From Sipunculus nudus (Eukaryota; Annelida; Sipuncula; Golfingiida; Sipunculidae), in NCBI GenBank assembly GCA_026874595.1, contig CM049310.1, positions 19,384,058-19,448,057 of the forward strand: a stretch of DNA of 64,000 bases. Reading direction: 5' to 3'. The notes under the pieces were generated by a model. It saw only the letters and a program-made list of their open reading frames with translations, was not told where the DNA came from and searched no databases. The translations under genes and the position numbers were made by a program. Shown here piece by piece: positions 33,809-45,805 of this stretch (the stretch's first letter is position 1; each line of letters begins with the position of its first letter).

Positions 33809-36800
33809 GCAATGGACTTTACACATAGAATATACAGATATACAGAGTAAAAATGTCGTGACAACATTCCGCGTTGGAATAAGATGTGCCATCCGATTTT
33901 GTTAAAATCAATATTGTTTGAACTTGTGCCATTGAGTTGATAAAAGCACCGTCATAGTCTACGTTTTATGAAAATGAAACAACCCTATATAATAAATATT
34001 TTACTTTTTGAGGGGTGTTCATGAATAATTAGTTATCTAGGTTGAACAAATGCATTTATCCTAAGCTATTTTGTGAATGAGTAAAATCTTATTATAACAA
34101 ATTAAAGGAAACGCGTTTCATTACTTTAAATTGAAAAACAAATTTCAATTCACGTTTCTTGATTCGAAAGAAATCTGTACTAGAAGGGCCTCTTTTTACA
34201 CGACCAAACGTGCACCAAGTACTACCTTTGTGAAATATATTTCTTTACTCGCAAGAGGGACCGAAATAGTGCCCAAGATGGGTTGACATACTTTCTTTAC
34301 TTATTGTTACTTATCATTTATGTTTAAAAGATGTTTCAACATATATCCAGAAAAATATAAAATTAATATCTCATTTTATATTTCAGTTACTGTCTAAAAT
34401 ATATTAAGATTTTGTTCAAGTAGGCTTTGTTTGCCTGTTGTTATTGAGACACATAATATATATTATAATTTTTCATATTTAATGTATACTCAATATCCCG
34501 GTAGCTCTAAAGCTATATTATATATTATGTAGAACTATATTATATTTTATGAATTGGTTTATATTTTGTGTTTGTGTATTTTAAACTATATTATGCTGAA
34601 CTATATTAATATGAAATGGAACATTTAATCGCAGCGTCATTTATTATTTGACGACAAAGGAAGGTGTAGTGACAATGAGGTAACCTGCGCATATAAAAGA
34701 GAGGCAGGTATTGAATGATATCATAAAATTAATTGTACGGGAGGCTGACTTAATGTTTTCTGACATTTGTTCCAGTGAAGTTATTATATAGTGAATACCG
34801 TTGTGCCATGTGGTGGGCATTCTTTCTGTCTTAGTTCACGAGATGGCGCTGCTGTAGTTTGCTTGCTATGAAATGCTCCCATTGTGCCCCAGATTTTTAT
34901 TCAATGTAATCTGGTCGGAATTTTCTCAATGGACAAAAGCTATGGCAGGATGAATGTATGATCATTACGGAATCAGCTTATCAAGAAATTTGTGTATAAC
35001 CACTTTCACATATATAGCGATTCTCATTCAATCAGCCGTGAATACACCAGTCTATAGACATTTTTATAGACTGACTACAACCTTTTATGTAAGATGGTAG
35101 AATACCACTAACTGATCTTACCCCTCAATTAATCTCATCTTTTATTATATAAATATACGGGGGATATAAAAAAAACCCTACGACCATATAGTGTGGACAG
35201 AATGGCAAAGATTTACCTGACTCCATTCATGATCCATGATTTGTGATATTCTGCATGACCCTGGCACCCTTTTGGGTCGTATAAACTGTGCAAACTAAAT
35301 ACACTTTCTTCTTACTGAGATGAGGTTACTACCTCTAGCCCTTAAAATAAGGCAATTCATTACAGTTAGTCAGCAAAAAAATATTAAGTTGATGTCCTTG
35401 AATATGCTTACTATCTGTAGAATGCTGAATGGGAGGTCCTCCCAATGTGAACCCTGTTCCAGTCGTACTTATTCATAGATCATGGCTTGAAACATTTCAA
35501 CCCTCCGCCAGTCCAGTTAAATATAATTTATTTTTTTTTATTATTTTAAATTTTGATTTATTCATGTGCCAAAAATCTGTGAGAATGCATTTTCCATTTT
35601 AATATATAATACCGCCAGCAGATGGCGCTTATCTGACCATTTTATAATGAAATAATATAAAGGTAAATGTTGCTAATGTGTGTGCGTGGTGTGTGTGTGT
35701 GTGTGCGTGTAGGTGGGGGGTTGGGGGGTTGGAGAGTCTTAAGTATTACCAGTATTACCCGAAATAAGGCATCTATTAAATATAGAGTGAAATGCAAGGT
35801 TCAAAGAGTACACCGCTTATAGGAAGGATGAGATCAGACATGGACATTCACGTGTTCCAAGGCCCAACTTGTTAACATTTTGCACTTTGAATCTTAGAAC
35901 TAAACTGGAATCACATCGATACGCGACGTGTGCGGAAATAAACGCTTCCCTGTGATTGAGGTATCCATCTAAAATTCCACGAGGAGAAAGTGCCGCATCA
36001 TTAATGTGACTCTTACTCAGAGAGTTTATCATAAATTTAAAAAGAAAGAAGAAGGAAACTGAATGTTAGGTGATCGGCTTTCCATCAATGAACTGACGTT
36101 CTTATTATATATGTTAATACCTCACATTCAAGGCTTCATCTCTATATTTCCATTGCAATCATTATTATTTGTATAACTTTGAATATTATATATATGGGAC
36201 ATATATAGTCAGTTCATAAACATTGACATAAAGCATTAAATTACAAATATCTTTTTCCTTAAATTTTCTGCAATGAACCTCATTTCTACTTGAAAAAAAA
36301 ATTAAAGAAAGTAATCCTTAGCTTATTCACCTACTCATACAAAACTAACTTTCAGCTTCATCTTGATATTTACTTTGACAAAATGTACAGTTCCTTCGTA
36401 ATGTAACAGATAAAGGACATTAATTGAGTGTTACAAGTGTCACTATGGTTACCATTTAGTCCTTCGTCAACAAAATTGTAATATTATTATTAAAGCCTAT
36501 TCACCAACTGAAGATGGCATTGCAACAGACCTCTTGTCGTGCCACTCGTCATATATTAAGTCACTAGGTGGCGTAAGACTAATATACAGCACAACCATAT
36601 ATATAAACGTACACCTTCTACATACTTGGAAGTTAATTATTCTGGAAGTTCTCTTTTGTCAGCTATGGTATGCAAAGGGATATTTTGACGTTTGTTGTGG
36701 TTAAGTCAATGACTACACACTCTTTGGTGTCAAGTTACAGAATTGATCACACCAACCCGCAAAAAAGCTGTAAACGCCCTGTAAAACGCCCTGATTACTG

Positions 36801-39673
36801 GCTCGATTAGGCCAGGGACTGTGAATACTTAATGAGTCATATTGTACAGGTATAATTACTGTAGACTTGGTTTTTTTTCATTTTAAATGCTCCTCATTCT
36901 TTCGGAATATGTACCTGAATACCTTTGTTTACTATTGGGATTTTGGTTTAATTGTACTTGTAAATAACGTACTTGTTTGTATAAGGATAGTAAAAGGTTG
37001 CTTCATTATTCTATAAGGTTGTTGTCGTAACCTACCATCATACCAATTTACCAAATGATATGTAAACACTGATATAACATCCTGGTTAATGATACAAGAA
37101 CCGCGATCACTCAATCAAGCAAGGGCAAGCAATGGTGCACGCATTTTGATACGTGAAAGTATTAAAAGGGTTTATTTAATGGAATGTGTACCGCACGACA
37201 TTTGCTTAAACCTTATGAATGAATTCTATTTGTAAATATTGAATTGTACACAAATATTCCAGTAAGATACCATTTGTGCGCTTCCTCTCAAAACAATTCT
37301 TGCTGAACAGATATTTTTTTCACCCATCATGCTTATGTCGATAATCGGCGACCAATGACACCGAGATGAAGGACCATACAATCAATCCTATCTCAGAAGG
37401 CTATTTTTCCTATATCGTCTAGATATATCATTATTTGTTTGTATTATTATGGTTTGTATTTGATTTCACCTGGATCATTTGTCTGGACGCAGCACATGAC
37501 CATCATACATAGCGCGCATGCATGTCCGTGGAAAAGGTTAGTAAGTGGTTTCCATTGAGACAGACTTAAAACTGAAATTGTTTGCCCGTTAAAAAATCTT
37601 GTTTGGATCTGTAGTCAAGCAAAGTGAGCAAAAAAATGGGTTTAACTCTGAGATGACTATTTACCGTGGCCGATGATTACAATGTCACGTGGAAAAAAGT
37701 CATATAGAAAACTCGCATAATGCTGTGTCCTATAATCATATGGCTTGATTGACACTTCTAGAAGCGTACGGCGTGGGCCGACCTTATAAATGGAGCGAGG
37801 AACTGCTAAAAATGTCTAGAGACCGTTTTAAGTATATGAAGAGAGCTCAGGATGTCAGTGTCTGTGACAATAGAACTAATATACTTTAAAGTTATTTAAG
37901 CCTCTGTCAGGTGACGGCAACATTTATAGTACCTTGATTCAAAGGTTGGCTAAAAGAAGGAAAAACAGATCCGTAATTATTTAAATAAATGTCCCTAAGT
38001 ACTCAAGTGAGCCTCTTTTAGATCTGTTGTTTCCACTTTTTTGATGATCCCGAATAGAGGTGGTAAAAGCTACAAAAATCCTTTGCCGGGTTCCTGGATA
38101 ATCCTGAACCCAGACAAATTGTGGAAGATGTCAGAACGGGTAGTATTGACGAAATCCGTGTATTACGGGGGGGGGGGGGGGTGTTATCCTAGATCCTCAT
38201 ACATTAAATGAAAAACACTAACATTACTATTAACCTACTTGATTTCAGGTTTTTCTATACATTAGTAAAGCTAGAAACAATCCGGAAATTAAAAGTGCCA
38301 CTGAAAAAGAACTTATCTCTGAAATTCTGTAGCCATTCCATAAGTGAATGTTGTTGCAGGGACAGAGATAGAGCACTGGACCTTCTTCCAGCTCCGAAGC
38401 CCATTTCCCACTTCCTATGGCTATCGTGGTCCATGTTTTTGAAACCAGCAACGTTACATAGGTCTATAAATAGCTAGAAAGTCTCTCCTGAAAGTCTGGT
38501 TTCCTTTATGAGTTAAGCAGGGTGCACACATATTATACTTTAGAAGTTGGCACAAAAAATGATTCTTTAACAAAGGAATTTGTTCCTATCCAAGTACCTG
38601 GGATCATCTAGGACAAACAAAGGTCCGATAAGCTTGTATTTTATAATTAATGTGTTCAATTTTGTAAGAGGTGAGGAATTCCTCAAAATAAAATCTCAAT
38701 TGGTATTGTACTAAGTAATTCTGCTTTTAAACTTTTAAGCAAAAAAGAACAAAAAGAATACCTGAAAACCATACAGACAATCCGTAAATGTGGTTATAAT
38801 ATTAATCTGACAAAATATCATACCGTATCAAAGGTAAATTATACCGGAACCGTCGAATGATTGAAGGGACTTGCTGTGATGACACGTTCGTTAGCGTTGT
38901 AATAGAGATTTTGATTTATTCATTGAATGGTCAGATAAAGGAAATCTTAAATATAAACAAGGGATTCAGTAAAAGCTCATTTCGTTGATTCTATTCGCAA
39001 TTTGAATAATATTAACGTTACATATGGAATTTACAATTGTATGCGGTAGAAACGAAAATGAGGAAATGAGGACGTAGCAAACTTCAGGTATAAAATTGAC
39101 TTAACATACAGTGCGTGATCTTCGTATGGTATCCATAAAATAAACTAGAAATTTTCATTATAAGGAATGGAAGCCTACACCATGTGAAGGTTCCTTTTTT
39201 GGGATACTACCCGAACCGTGTTTGTATTCACTTATTCGACCCATATTCCCAGGTTCATTCATGCATAAGTGACTGTATATTTGTGAATATCCCTTGGTAA
39301 CGTTTCTCAATCCGAATAATGTGCCGGATCAATACAAAAATCTAATCGATACTTCATTGGTCCATTCCTGAAATGCCCTGAAAATTTCTTGAGATTCCGT
39401 TCACGACTGCGTGAGTTCTGCTGTAACAAACACCCACACAAAACACACAAAACAGAAACAGAACGAGGATGAACACATACCCTCCTGGCGGAGACAATAA
39501 TATAAACCTGCCAGCTGCAATAAAGTCAAGACGTATCAATGGGCCACTTTAAAAGCTTTTTGCGGGCTGATGTTGGGGCAAACGGAGTGCCAAGGGTGAG
39601 GTAGATTCACTCTTTTACCATATGGCTTGATGAACATCATATGCGTCCTATTCGCCTGTTTCTGTAATTAAAG
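33809..39673. other. Intergenic stretch, no gene recognised
   Basis: About 5.9 kb without a supportable exon. Simple-sequence features inside are a GT-rich patch near 35684-35712 and a G15 run at 38167-38181. Open frames such as 38208-38477 are short and resemble nothing known. Confidence 0.5.
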
Positions 39674-39829
39674 TGTTACGAAGACAAATTGTTGAGGGGA
39701 AAACATTGGACCGATCCGGGATTCGAACCAATAACGGTGGCGCACAAGTCGGGGGTACCAACCGCTTCGCTAGCAAAGCAAGCTTCACTAGCGAGACAGT
39801 TCGGTCCGCTTTCATCTCACCCCGTAACA
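39674..39829 (-). repeat. Downstream LTR of the TRIM with tRNA-like promoter boxes
   Basis: 156 bp, nearly identical to the other LTR, with a 4-bp insertion near GCAAAGCAAGC. Here the B box is the exact consensus GGTTCGAATCC. The LTRs differ at several other bases, so the insertion is not brand new. Confidence 0.75.
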
Positions 39830-39914
39830 CACCCCCTCCTAAGAGTGGTCTGCTATCAGAACAAGACTAATTTGGTGAGCTTATTCCCTGGGACACAAAG
39901 TTTACCGTCACGTT

Positions 39915-39927
39915 GGACGAGCCCCCA
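39915..39927 (-). other. Primer-binding site of the TRIM (tRNA-Pro type)
   Basis: On the minus strand TGGGGGCTCGTCC starts 3 nt after the LTR end. These 13 nt equal the first 13 of the well-known proline-tRNA primer-binding site used by many LTR elements; the following bases diverge. Confidence 0.7.
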
Positions 39928-39930
39928 TTT

Positions 39931-40082
39931 TGTTACGAAGACAAATTGTTGAGGTGAAAACATTGGACCGATCCGGGATTCGAATCAATAACGGTGGCGC
40001 ACAAGTCCGGCGTACCAACCGCTTCGCTAGCAAAGCTTCACTAGCGAGACAGTTCGGTCCGCTTTTATCTCACCCCGTAACA
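39931..40082 (-). repeat. Upstream LTR of the TRIM with tRNA-like promoter boxes
   Basis: 152 bp. On the minus strand it contains TAGCGAAGCGG, an exact match to the A-box consensus, and 43 nt later GATTCGAATCC, one base from the B-box consensus; the spacing is that of a real tRNA gene. No stable cloverleaf can be drawn. An imperfect second A-box half (CTAGTGAAGC) precedes the first. Confidence 0.75.
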
Positions 40083-41324
40083 AGGTATACTCCAAAAGGG
40101 GTGGTTTTGAATTAGAAAATTAATGAACGCATGTTTTGTGCCGTTCATTCATAATTGCTTTCAAGCAAAGTGACTTGGAATCTCAGTTACTTTTTATAAA
40201 ACTCTAAAAAAAACCCTACTAAAATATTATTTATCTAAAATACAATAGATTAAGGCGATTACGATAATTGACTGTTGTGGAAAAATGCACAAAATATATA
40301 ACTTGTTGATTGTATACTTACCGCATATATCCTTTTAACACAGGTTTGCAGGATACGACTGAATGCACTGAAAATGGCTGCACGAATAAGGCACAATCAA
40401 AACTACGCGAATCACAGCAACACAGCAGTACAAAACTGAATAAAGTGTTATTCTAGTTTGCTTCAGAAATCAGTTTATATTAATGATAAGCACACGGTAT
40501 AATGGAGTGCCCTCCAACAAAAAATTATGTCTTATAAGTGAACAATGGCGGATATGAACAGGTGCAGAGTGATATAACATAGACGATGATAAATTAGTGA
40601 CTTTAGTGTACAGTTACAAGACACATCATGTGCTTGAGAGGGATCTTCACCGCACTAATTTGATGATAAATGCTTGTACATAAGGTGTGGTTAAGATGTT
40701 TAAATGGTGTCCTGAAATGTAAATGGTCTCTTGTACTCCTTATAAGGCACCTATATTGAAATATGATTTACAATGATGAGTCTATTTTCATTATATTTGT
40801 GATTTATTTCATATTGGGGGAAAAATAAAAACCAATTTCTAAAGCTTTGGTACATTGAACACACATGTTTGTGATGGTTATCTTTTGATCTATGTTGATT
40901 AAGATCTTATCCTCTATGGCAACCCTCTAGGAGTAATCAAAGTTAAGATGAAAAATATGGCTTACTTTATTTGTAATTTAAATCCTTGTACATAGCGGCC
41001 ATAAATGGTCTGTCATTAGAGAAAAACGGTCTGAAAATATTCTCAGTACATGTGGTTTAACTGTAAGTTTACAGTATTATCGATAGAGGTGTAAGGTCAC
41101 CATTTCATAATTTTCGGTTATATAATAACATTCTTAGCATTAGTAACATCTAATTCGTGGTCACACTGATTGTTTACAATTATAATAATGTATAGTAAAA
41201 TCCAGTTTATATAGGGATAAAAGCGCATGTGTTGTGATTTAAAGGTCGGCCTAATAGATTATATCAAGCAGTATCGTTAGACTTTTGAGCCACGTTGATG
41301 GGAATGTACCACCTCATACACTCA
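40083..41324. other. Non-coding region around the EF-hand pseudogene leader
   Basis: Apart from the leader duplicate at 40572-40690 nothing is recognised. The distance from leader to exon is larger here than in the intact gene (about 640 bp against about 270 bp), so sequence has been inserted. Confidence 0.5.
40572..40690 (+). pseudogene. Duplicated promoter/leader region of the EF-hand gene
   Basis: Blocks AACATAGACGATGA, ACAAGACACATCATGTG, GAGAGGGATC and TGATAAATGCTTGTACATAAGGTGTG correspond in order to AACATACACGATGA, GGGAGGGATC and TGATATATGCTGGTACGTAAGGTGTG at 49412-49510, just upstream of the EF-hand gene. An extra 25-bp stretch interrupts the first block here. Together with the EF-hand-like exon at 41325-41479 this marks a broken genomic copy of that gene's 5' part. 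Confidence 0.55.
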
Positions 41325-41479
41325 GAATGAAAGAAACCGTTCTACCACACTTGATGAAGATGGCAATGGGGAGATTAGCCGAAACGAGATGTTGTAGTTT
41401 CGGATGGAAAACCATGGGTTTTGGACCAGAACAAGGTCGAAGCAACCGATGTGGCATAAATATTGTATGAGGTAGAGTG
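41325..41479 (+). pseudogene. EF-hand exon pseudogene (copy of exon 1 of the gene at 49667)
   Basis: Frame 41353 onward reads DEDGNGEISRNEML and then a TAG stop at 41395-41397. The intact exon has DADGNGKISRNEVL at the matching place. Nucleotide similarity continues on both sides: GAATGAAAGAAACCGTTC before, and ATGGAAAA...TGATGAGGTAGAG-like sequence after, past the position of the intact exon's splice donor. The donor GTAAGT is ATAAAT here. Because similarity crosses into intron sequence, this is a genomic duplicate and not a processed one. The stop, indels and lost donor mean it cannot make the protein. Confidence 0.8.
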
Positions 41480-41674
41480 GAAATACGGCATAAGACCCAG
41501 TTTGGCTGTGTGTTTCAAATGCTAGTCCATTGGCTGAGGTTACCGTATGCATGATACGTACCATAAGTTACTTTTTATTTAAAGAACTAGATCATGAATC
41601 ATAATAAATAATTGAGGGCAGACATTAGGTAACCCGGCGGTAGAAAAAAATTGATGCCATAAGTCACGCTCCGA

Positions 41675-41705
<31 letters not shown>

Positions 41706-41720
41706 AACAAAAAAAAAAAC
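41675..41720. repeat. C21 plus poly(A) homopolymer pair
   Basis: Twenty-one C followed by an interrupted A run. The same C-then-A arrangement occurs near 12893 and 17355. Confidence 0.93.
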
Positions 41721-42429
41721 GTTTAATTGGAGTAGAACAAAACTACTATATTTCTAGATATGTAGATCACAAACAATAAATTACCATTTCATTTACCAGT
41801 TACAACTATGCAAAAGCCTGTTAATCAGGTCTTTCTACTCTCTACTGCTTAATCTGCAGTACAAAGGCACTGAATCATCAGATGAGATTTCAGTATAGAC
41901 ACTGAAGTGAAATTGTTGCTTTTAGTTTTGAACTCCATCATTTTCTGCATGTACAAAACTTCTTGAGGTCTGAAACCCCTATTTTTTTCAGCTGATGCAA
42001 ACTTTTTAAATTGTTTTCGTCCAATATTTGCGGCCTTGACCCCCTCTTCATGACCTTAGGTCCATTTCACGGTTTTATCATTAAGTATCAGTATTCCTAG
42101 GTTGGACCCCCAATTTTCAAAATCAGGCATGAATCCGCCCCTGTTAACTAGATTTCATGTGAAGATCATATATATAGACTTTCGATAATGCATTTAAAGA
42201 TATATATATATCTCCAACAATGCAAAAACAAATATCGTCAAGAGTCTTACAAATGTTCTTCAATAAGTTCTTTTCTATTTGACATTTTGGTTTTAATAAT
42301 TTCATCATTTTCATATATAAAGAAATCTTAGTAAAGAACACCGGATGGACTCATACATGGCAAACCTTGTTTATTTCTATTAGCCTTGCCTGATATGCCA
42401 AACATACCTAAATAATGATCTAGGTGCTC

Positions 42430-44760
42430 TAGTAGGCATGGAAAACTTGTCAACTTCTTCATAACCATAGACAGTATAAGGGCACGGAATTATTTGTTGG
42501 ATCGAGAAATCTTGTCTTTGCGAAGTAGCAAATATAGCTTCTGATAAATTGCGTGGTATTTTCTGATCATTTCTGCAGGAAGGCTATCAAGAGAGATCCT
42601 TTCCATTTGATCCATGGACCATGGTGAAGCATGTGCTTTTTACAGTATCTTTTTACAGGATTCACAAGGCGCGATGATTGAAGTCTACGCAGCTTACTAC
42701 CGTGCCGAAGTGTTTCAAATGCATGATAGGATTTGCCTTGAGTGCTGCACGTTTTTCCGAAGCTTGCTTGTACGAAATCAATTTTCTCTTCCTACTCGGA
42801 AGAATCTCCTCTACTGCTAACCTATATTCCATTCTGTCAATTCCATTGAATTCTCTTTGCAGATTGCTGATGCAAAGCATTTTATGGTAATCAAGTTCCA
42901 AAATATCAGAGGAGCCATTTTTTGGGCCTGTTGATTTTTGCCCTAAGGGTATGTCGGCTCTCACTTATATATAGCTCCTACGGGTTCTCTTTACTACACA
43001 CTTGCCTCTTGAAATGCCTGGTAAATAACATGTACATTGCCAGACACCCTGTTCATATTTTTAACATACAATCAATACTATATCACTATGTTGAGTCAAA
43101 GACAGCAAAGACTGGAAACAAGGATTTTACTGCTTGAGGGTGCATTTCTATATTCACTGCCGATAAAATGTATCCAGTGGAGATATCTGATGAATAAATA
43201 TATTTCCATACTGGAACGTTTCAATTCTACTTCTGGCAAACGGAGATAATTGGTCAATGTCATGCAGGTAATGGGTCCTGCTTTCTTGAAATTAGTGTTA
43301 AAGGTTTACAATGTCCCTAGCAGCAATTGCTACTTTCTCTTTCATCTTCTTAAGTGTGTCGGATCCCCCTTTATGCATTCCGATGTTGCTTCAATTAAAA
43401 AAAAGATCCACCTTATTCCAATAGAATGCCATGCAAATCTCTAAGTGTTCTATTGTGGTCCTGCCATGTAATGCACCTTTTTGCCAGCCATTTTTACTCC
43501 AAAACACTTCACCAGAATACTTTCTACTCTATTTTATTTCGGATACCTTTGCGAGAAAACCTAGTACAACTTTTGTCAAAAGGAATGTACAAAGTTCAAT
43601 ATTATGGCAATTCATCGGGATGAAATAACTTGACAGAGCCTTGTGGTTGACACTCATACCACTTCGCCACATATCACCGGTAGCTTTGACTGGTCAAGGC
43701 AACGGAATATCCCCTTGTCTAAGACTGTGTAAATTGTATTGAACTGTGTTACTGAAAAAGGCAGTACCTTGAGAAATCCTTCTTGCAACTGATGGACATC
43801 ACCCTCAGCACGGCGTGGTATGATGGCACGAATTGACCAAGAGGTTTAACGTTGATCCCATTTGGATGGGTTTCACAAATATCTGTGACCAAGCAAAGTC
43901 TTTTGCTCACACATCATTCAGTTAATCGTCATTCATTTTGTTTCATTTCCTTTGTCGAGAGCAGGATGAACAATGTAATCAGTCGGCAAATCAGGCTTTT
44001 TTAGCAGAATTGTGGAATGGTCGCAATTCCTTGCACTTCATTTCACACTCGCAGTTCCTTAAGCAGGGCGCCCCTGGTAAACAAATTGGGAAGTCTTCTT
44101 GGATATGAGAGTACGTTCTCTATTGTGTAGAAATCGATACATTGACATGTATTATTGATTTGTTTGTATTTATCAGTTACTTTATCTACGATGGTTTAGA
44201 AAGCAGCAGTCTTCTCATAAAAACGCTTTGTAATTGTCTTGCTGATATAATGGGCTATATGCTGAGGATAATATCATATTGTATATTCGTTAAGGATCCT
44301 ATTTCTCATTGTTGACCGGAAACTGCTTTTTGAGTCCGATGTCATACTAAGCGATGAACTTTAATATGGCAAGACAGTTCCCGTCTTGATTCAAGCCCCA
44401 GATTATGAATCATTCCTTGAATTATACAAAGAATTATACAACTCAATGCATTTAAGGGCATTCACATTCTGCTCAGACGTGTCTTTTACTGCTTGAAATC
44501 AAATATGGTAATGTTATGAATTGAAGCAACATGGACATAAATATTTGCAGCTTCTCATGAATTTCTGTGACAATAAAGCCTTATATAACTCTCAAGAACA
44601 TGATATTTCCCGGAATTTCTAACCAAATTTTGAAATGGTCTCATCGCCTAATGTCCCTTCAATCTTGCGTCCATTGGTCGGAATCATACACATTATTTGC
44701 AAAACCCACCGCTTGCAACTTCAGTTTATAGAAGCCATTTGCATTTTTGCAACTATGAAT
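42430..44760 (-). pseudogene. Decayed coding relic, possibly a transposon, unassigned
   Basis: On the minus strand several protein-like patches appear in different frames: a 100-codon open frame at 42662-42964 (hydrophilic, with RMEYRLAVEEILPSRKRK), a Lys-rich patch KKMKEKVAIAARDIVN near 43303-43368, and GLNQDGNCLAILKFIA-stop-YD near 44341-44400. The last resembles the N-terminal GNFLALL..IA.YD region of zinc-finger-MYM-like hAT transposases, but the match is weak. Stops and frameshifts separate the patches, and no termini were found. It could equally be fortuitous AT-rich coding-like sequence. Confidence 0.3.
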
Positions 44761-45239
44761 CCAGGAATGATTGAGGTTTTACTTGTTTTTTTGTCTTAGT
44801 ATTTTTTAACAGTAGTAACGTTGATTTGTTTTCCAAGTGTGAATGGATTACTGAGACGGTTTAGTTATTTTCCCGCGCATTGTTTCTACTGAGAATTGTC
44901 TCACATATTTTCGGTGAAGACATTTTGATGTTGGCTCTTTGTCAAGTGCGATCGATTAACCAAGGCCATCTCTGTCACGAATGATATGGGTGCCTAGATT
45001 ATCACCAGATTCTGTACTACATTGCCTGTCCCGGAAAACAAACACCATCCAGTCCAAGTATTATTCCCCTTCGTTCTCATGTTTTTCGCTGCAGAGAGCC
45101 CCAAACCCCCTTTTTCCTTGCATATGGATCATGTACATTTTCGTCATCGTCCGTAAGATGCCACCTTCAGTTTTTCTAATTTTTACACTTTTTGCTCTAC
45201 TTTTGAAACATTTAAATGAAGCAGACTGGCTTTTAAAAT

Positions 45240-45805
45240 CCTAACCGTTAGTCCTAAAGATTTCTATATGTACATCTATGCAGATAAGTCTTAGGAAATC
45301 TGTTCAGAAACCTGAAATACGGACATGGTGACCTATATTCTGTGAGCTACTGGCCGAAAACATGATTTATAACACAAGGAGAGTCAAGCGGGGCACATTT
45401 GTATCCGTTAGTCCTAAAATCTTCGAATATGACATTCAGGGAGGTCCCTGGCAAGTGTGCCAACTCTTGGATCTAGAAATGTCCTTCTTAATGTTAAGGG
45501 AGGTCATTGTTACTTCTCCTTGGACATTCAAAATAAGGTCACTGTGACCTATATTCTGTGAGCTATGTGAAAGAACATGATTTGGATACCCTATAAGTCA
45601 TGCAGACAGACACAAGTCATAGCAGTTTAACAAAGGAAATTCTAGCCTAGCATCCGGCGAGTTCCCGTTAAATTTTCTCGGAAACTTCAAATAAAGTCAC
45701 GGATACATATTTTATCCAAAAACATGAATAACAAATATTTTTCACCAGATCATGACATTATAAATTGATAGAATTTCTCAGTGTCAGTGATCAGCTGAGC
45801 GTCAT
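45240..45805 (-). repeat. Dispersed GGTCAC/GTGACC repeat family member, inverted
   Basis: Two sub-units on the minus strand contain the family modules: ACAGAATATAGGTCAC-type blocks (seen on + as GTGACCTATATTCTGTGAGCT at 45332 and 45546), CATGTT and GGATTTTAGGACTAACGG. The + strand ends with TCAGCTGAGCGTCAT at 45791-45805, the complement of the 15-mer that starts the other family members. Confidence 0.65.

Larger units (their letters stand above)
39674..40082 (-). mobile_element. TRIM-like LTR mini-retrotransposon (409 bp)
   Basis: Two direct repeats (39674-39829 and 39931-40082) flank a 101-bp interior. Read on the minus strand, each repeat begins TGTTACGGGG and ends CGTAACA, the TG...CA form of LTRs. 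Three bases inside the upstream LTR comes TGGGGGCTCGTCC, the start of a primer-binding site complementary to tRNA-Pro. Immediately before the downstream LTR lies the purine tract TAGGAGGGGGTG. There is no coding capacity, so it must have used enzymes from another element. No flanking target-site duplication is visible (TAAAG versus AGGTA). Each LTR also carries tRNA-like A and B boxes. Confidence 0.8.

Noticed and set aside
39720-39740. tRNA gene on the minus strand suggested by a perfect B box
   Set aside because: A and B boxes have tRNA spacing, but no acceptor, anticodon or T stem can be paired, and the sequence is part of a repeated LTR unit.
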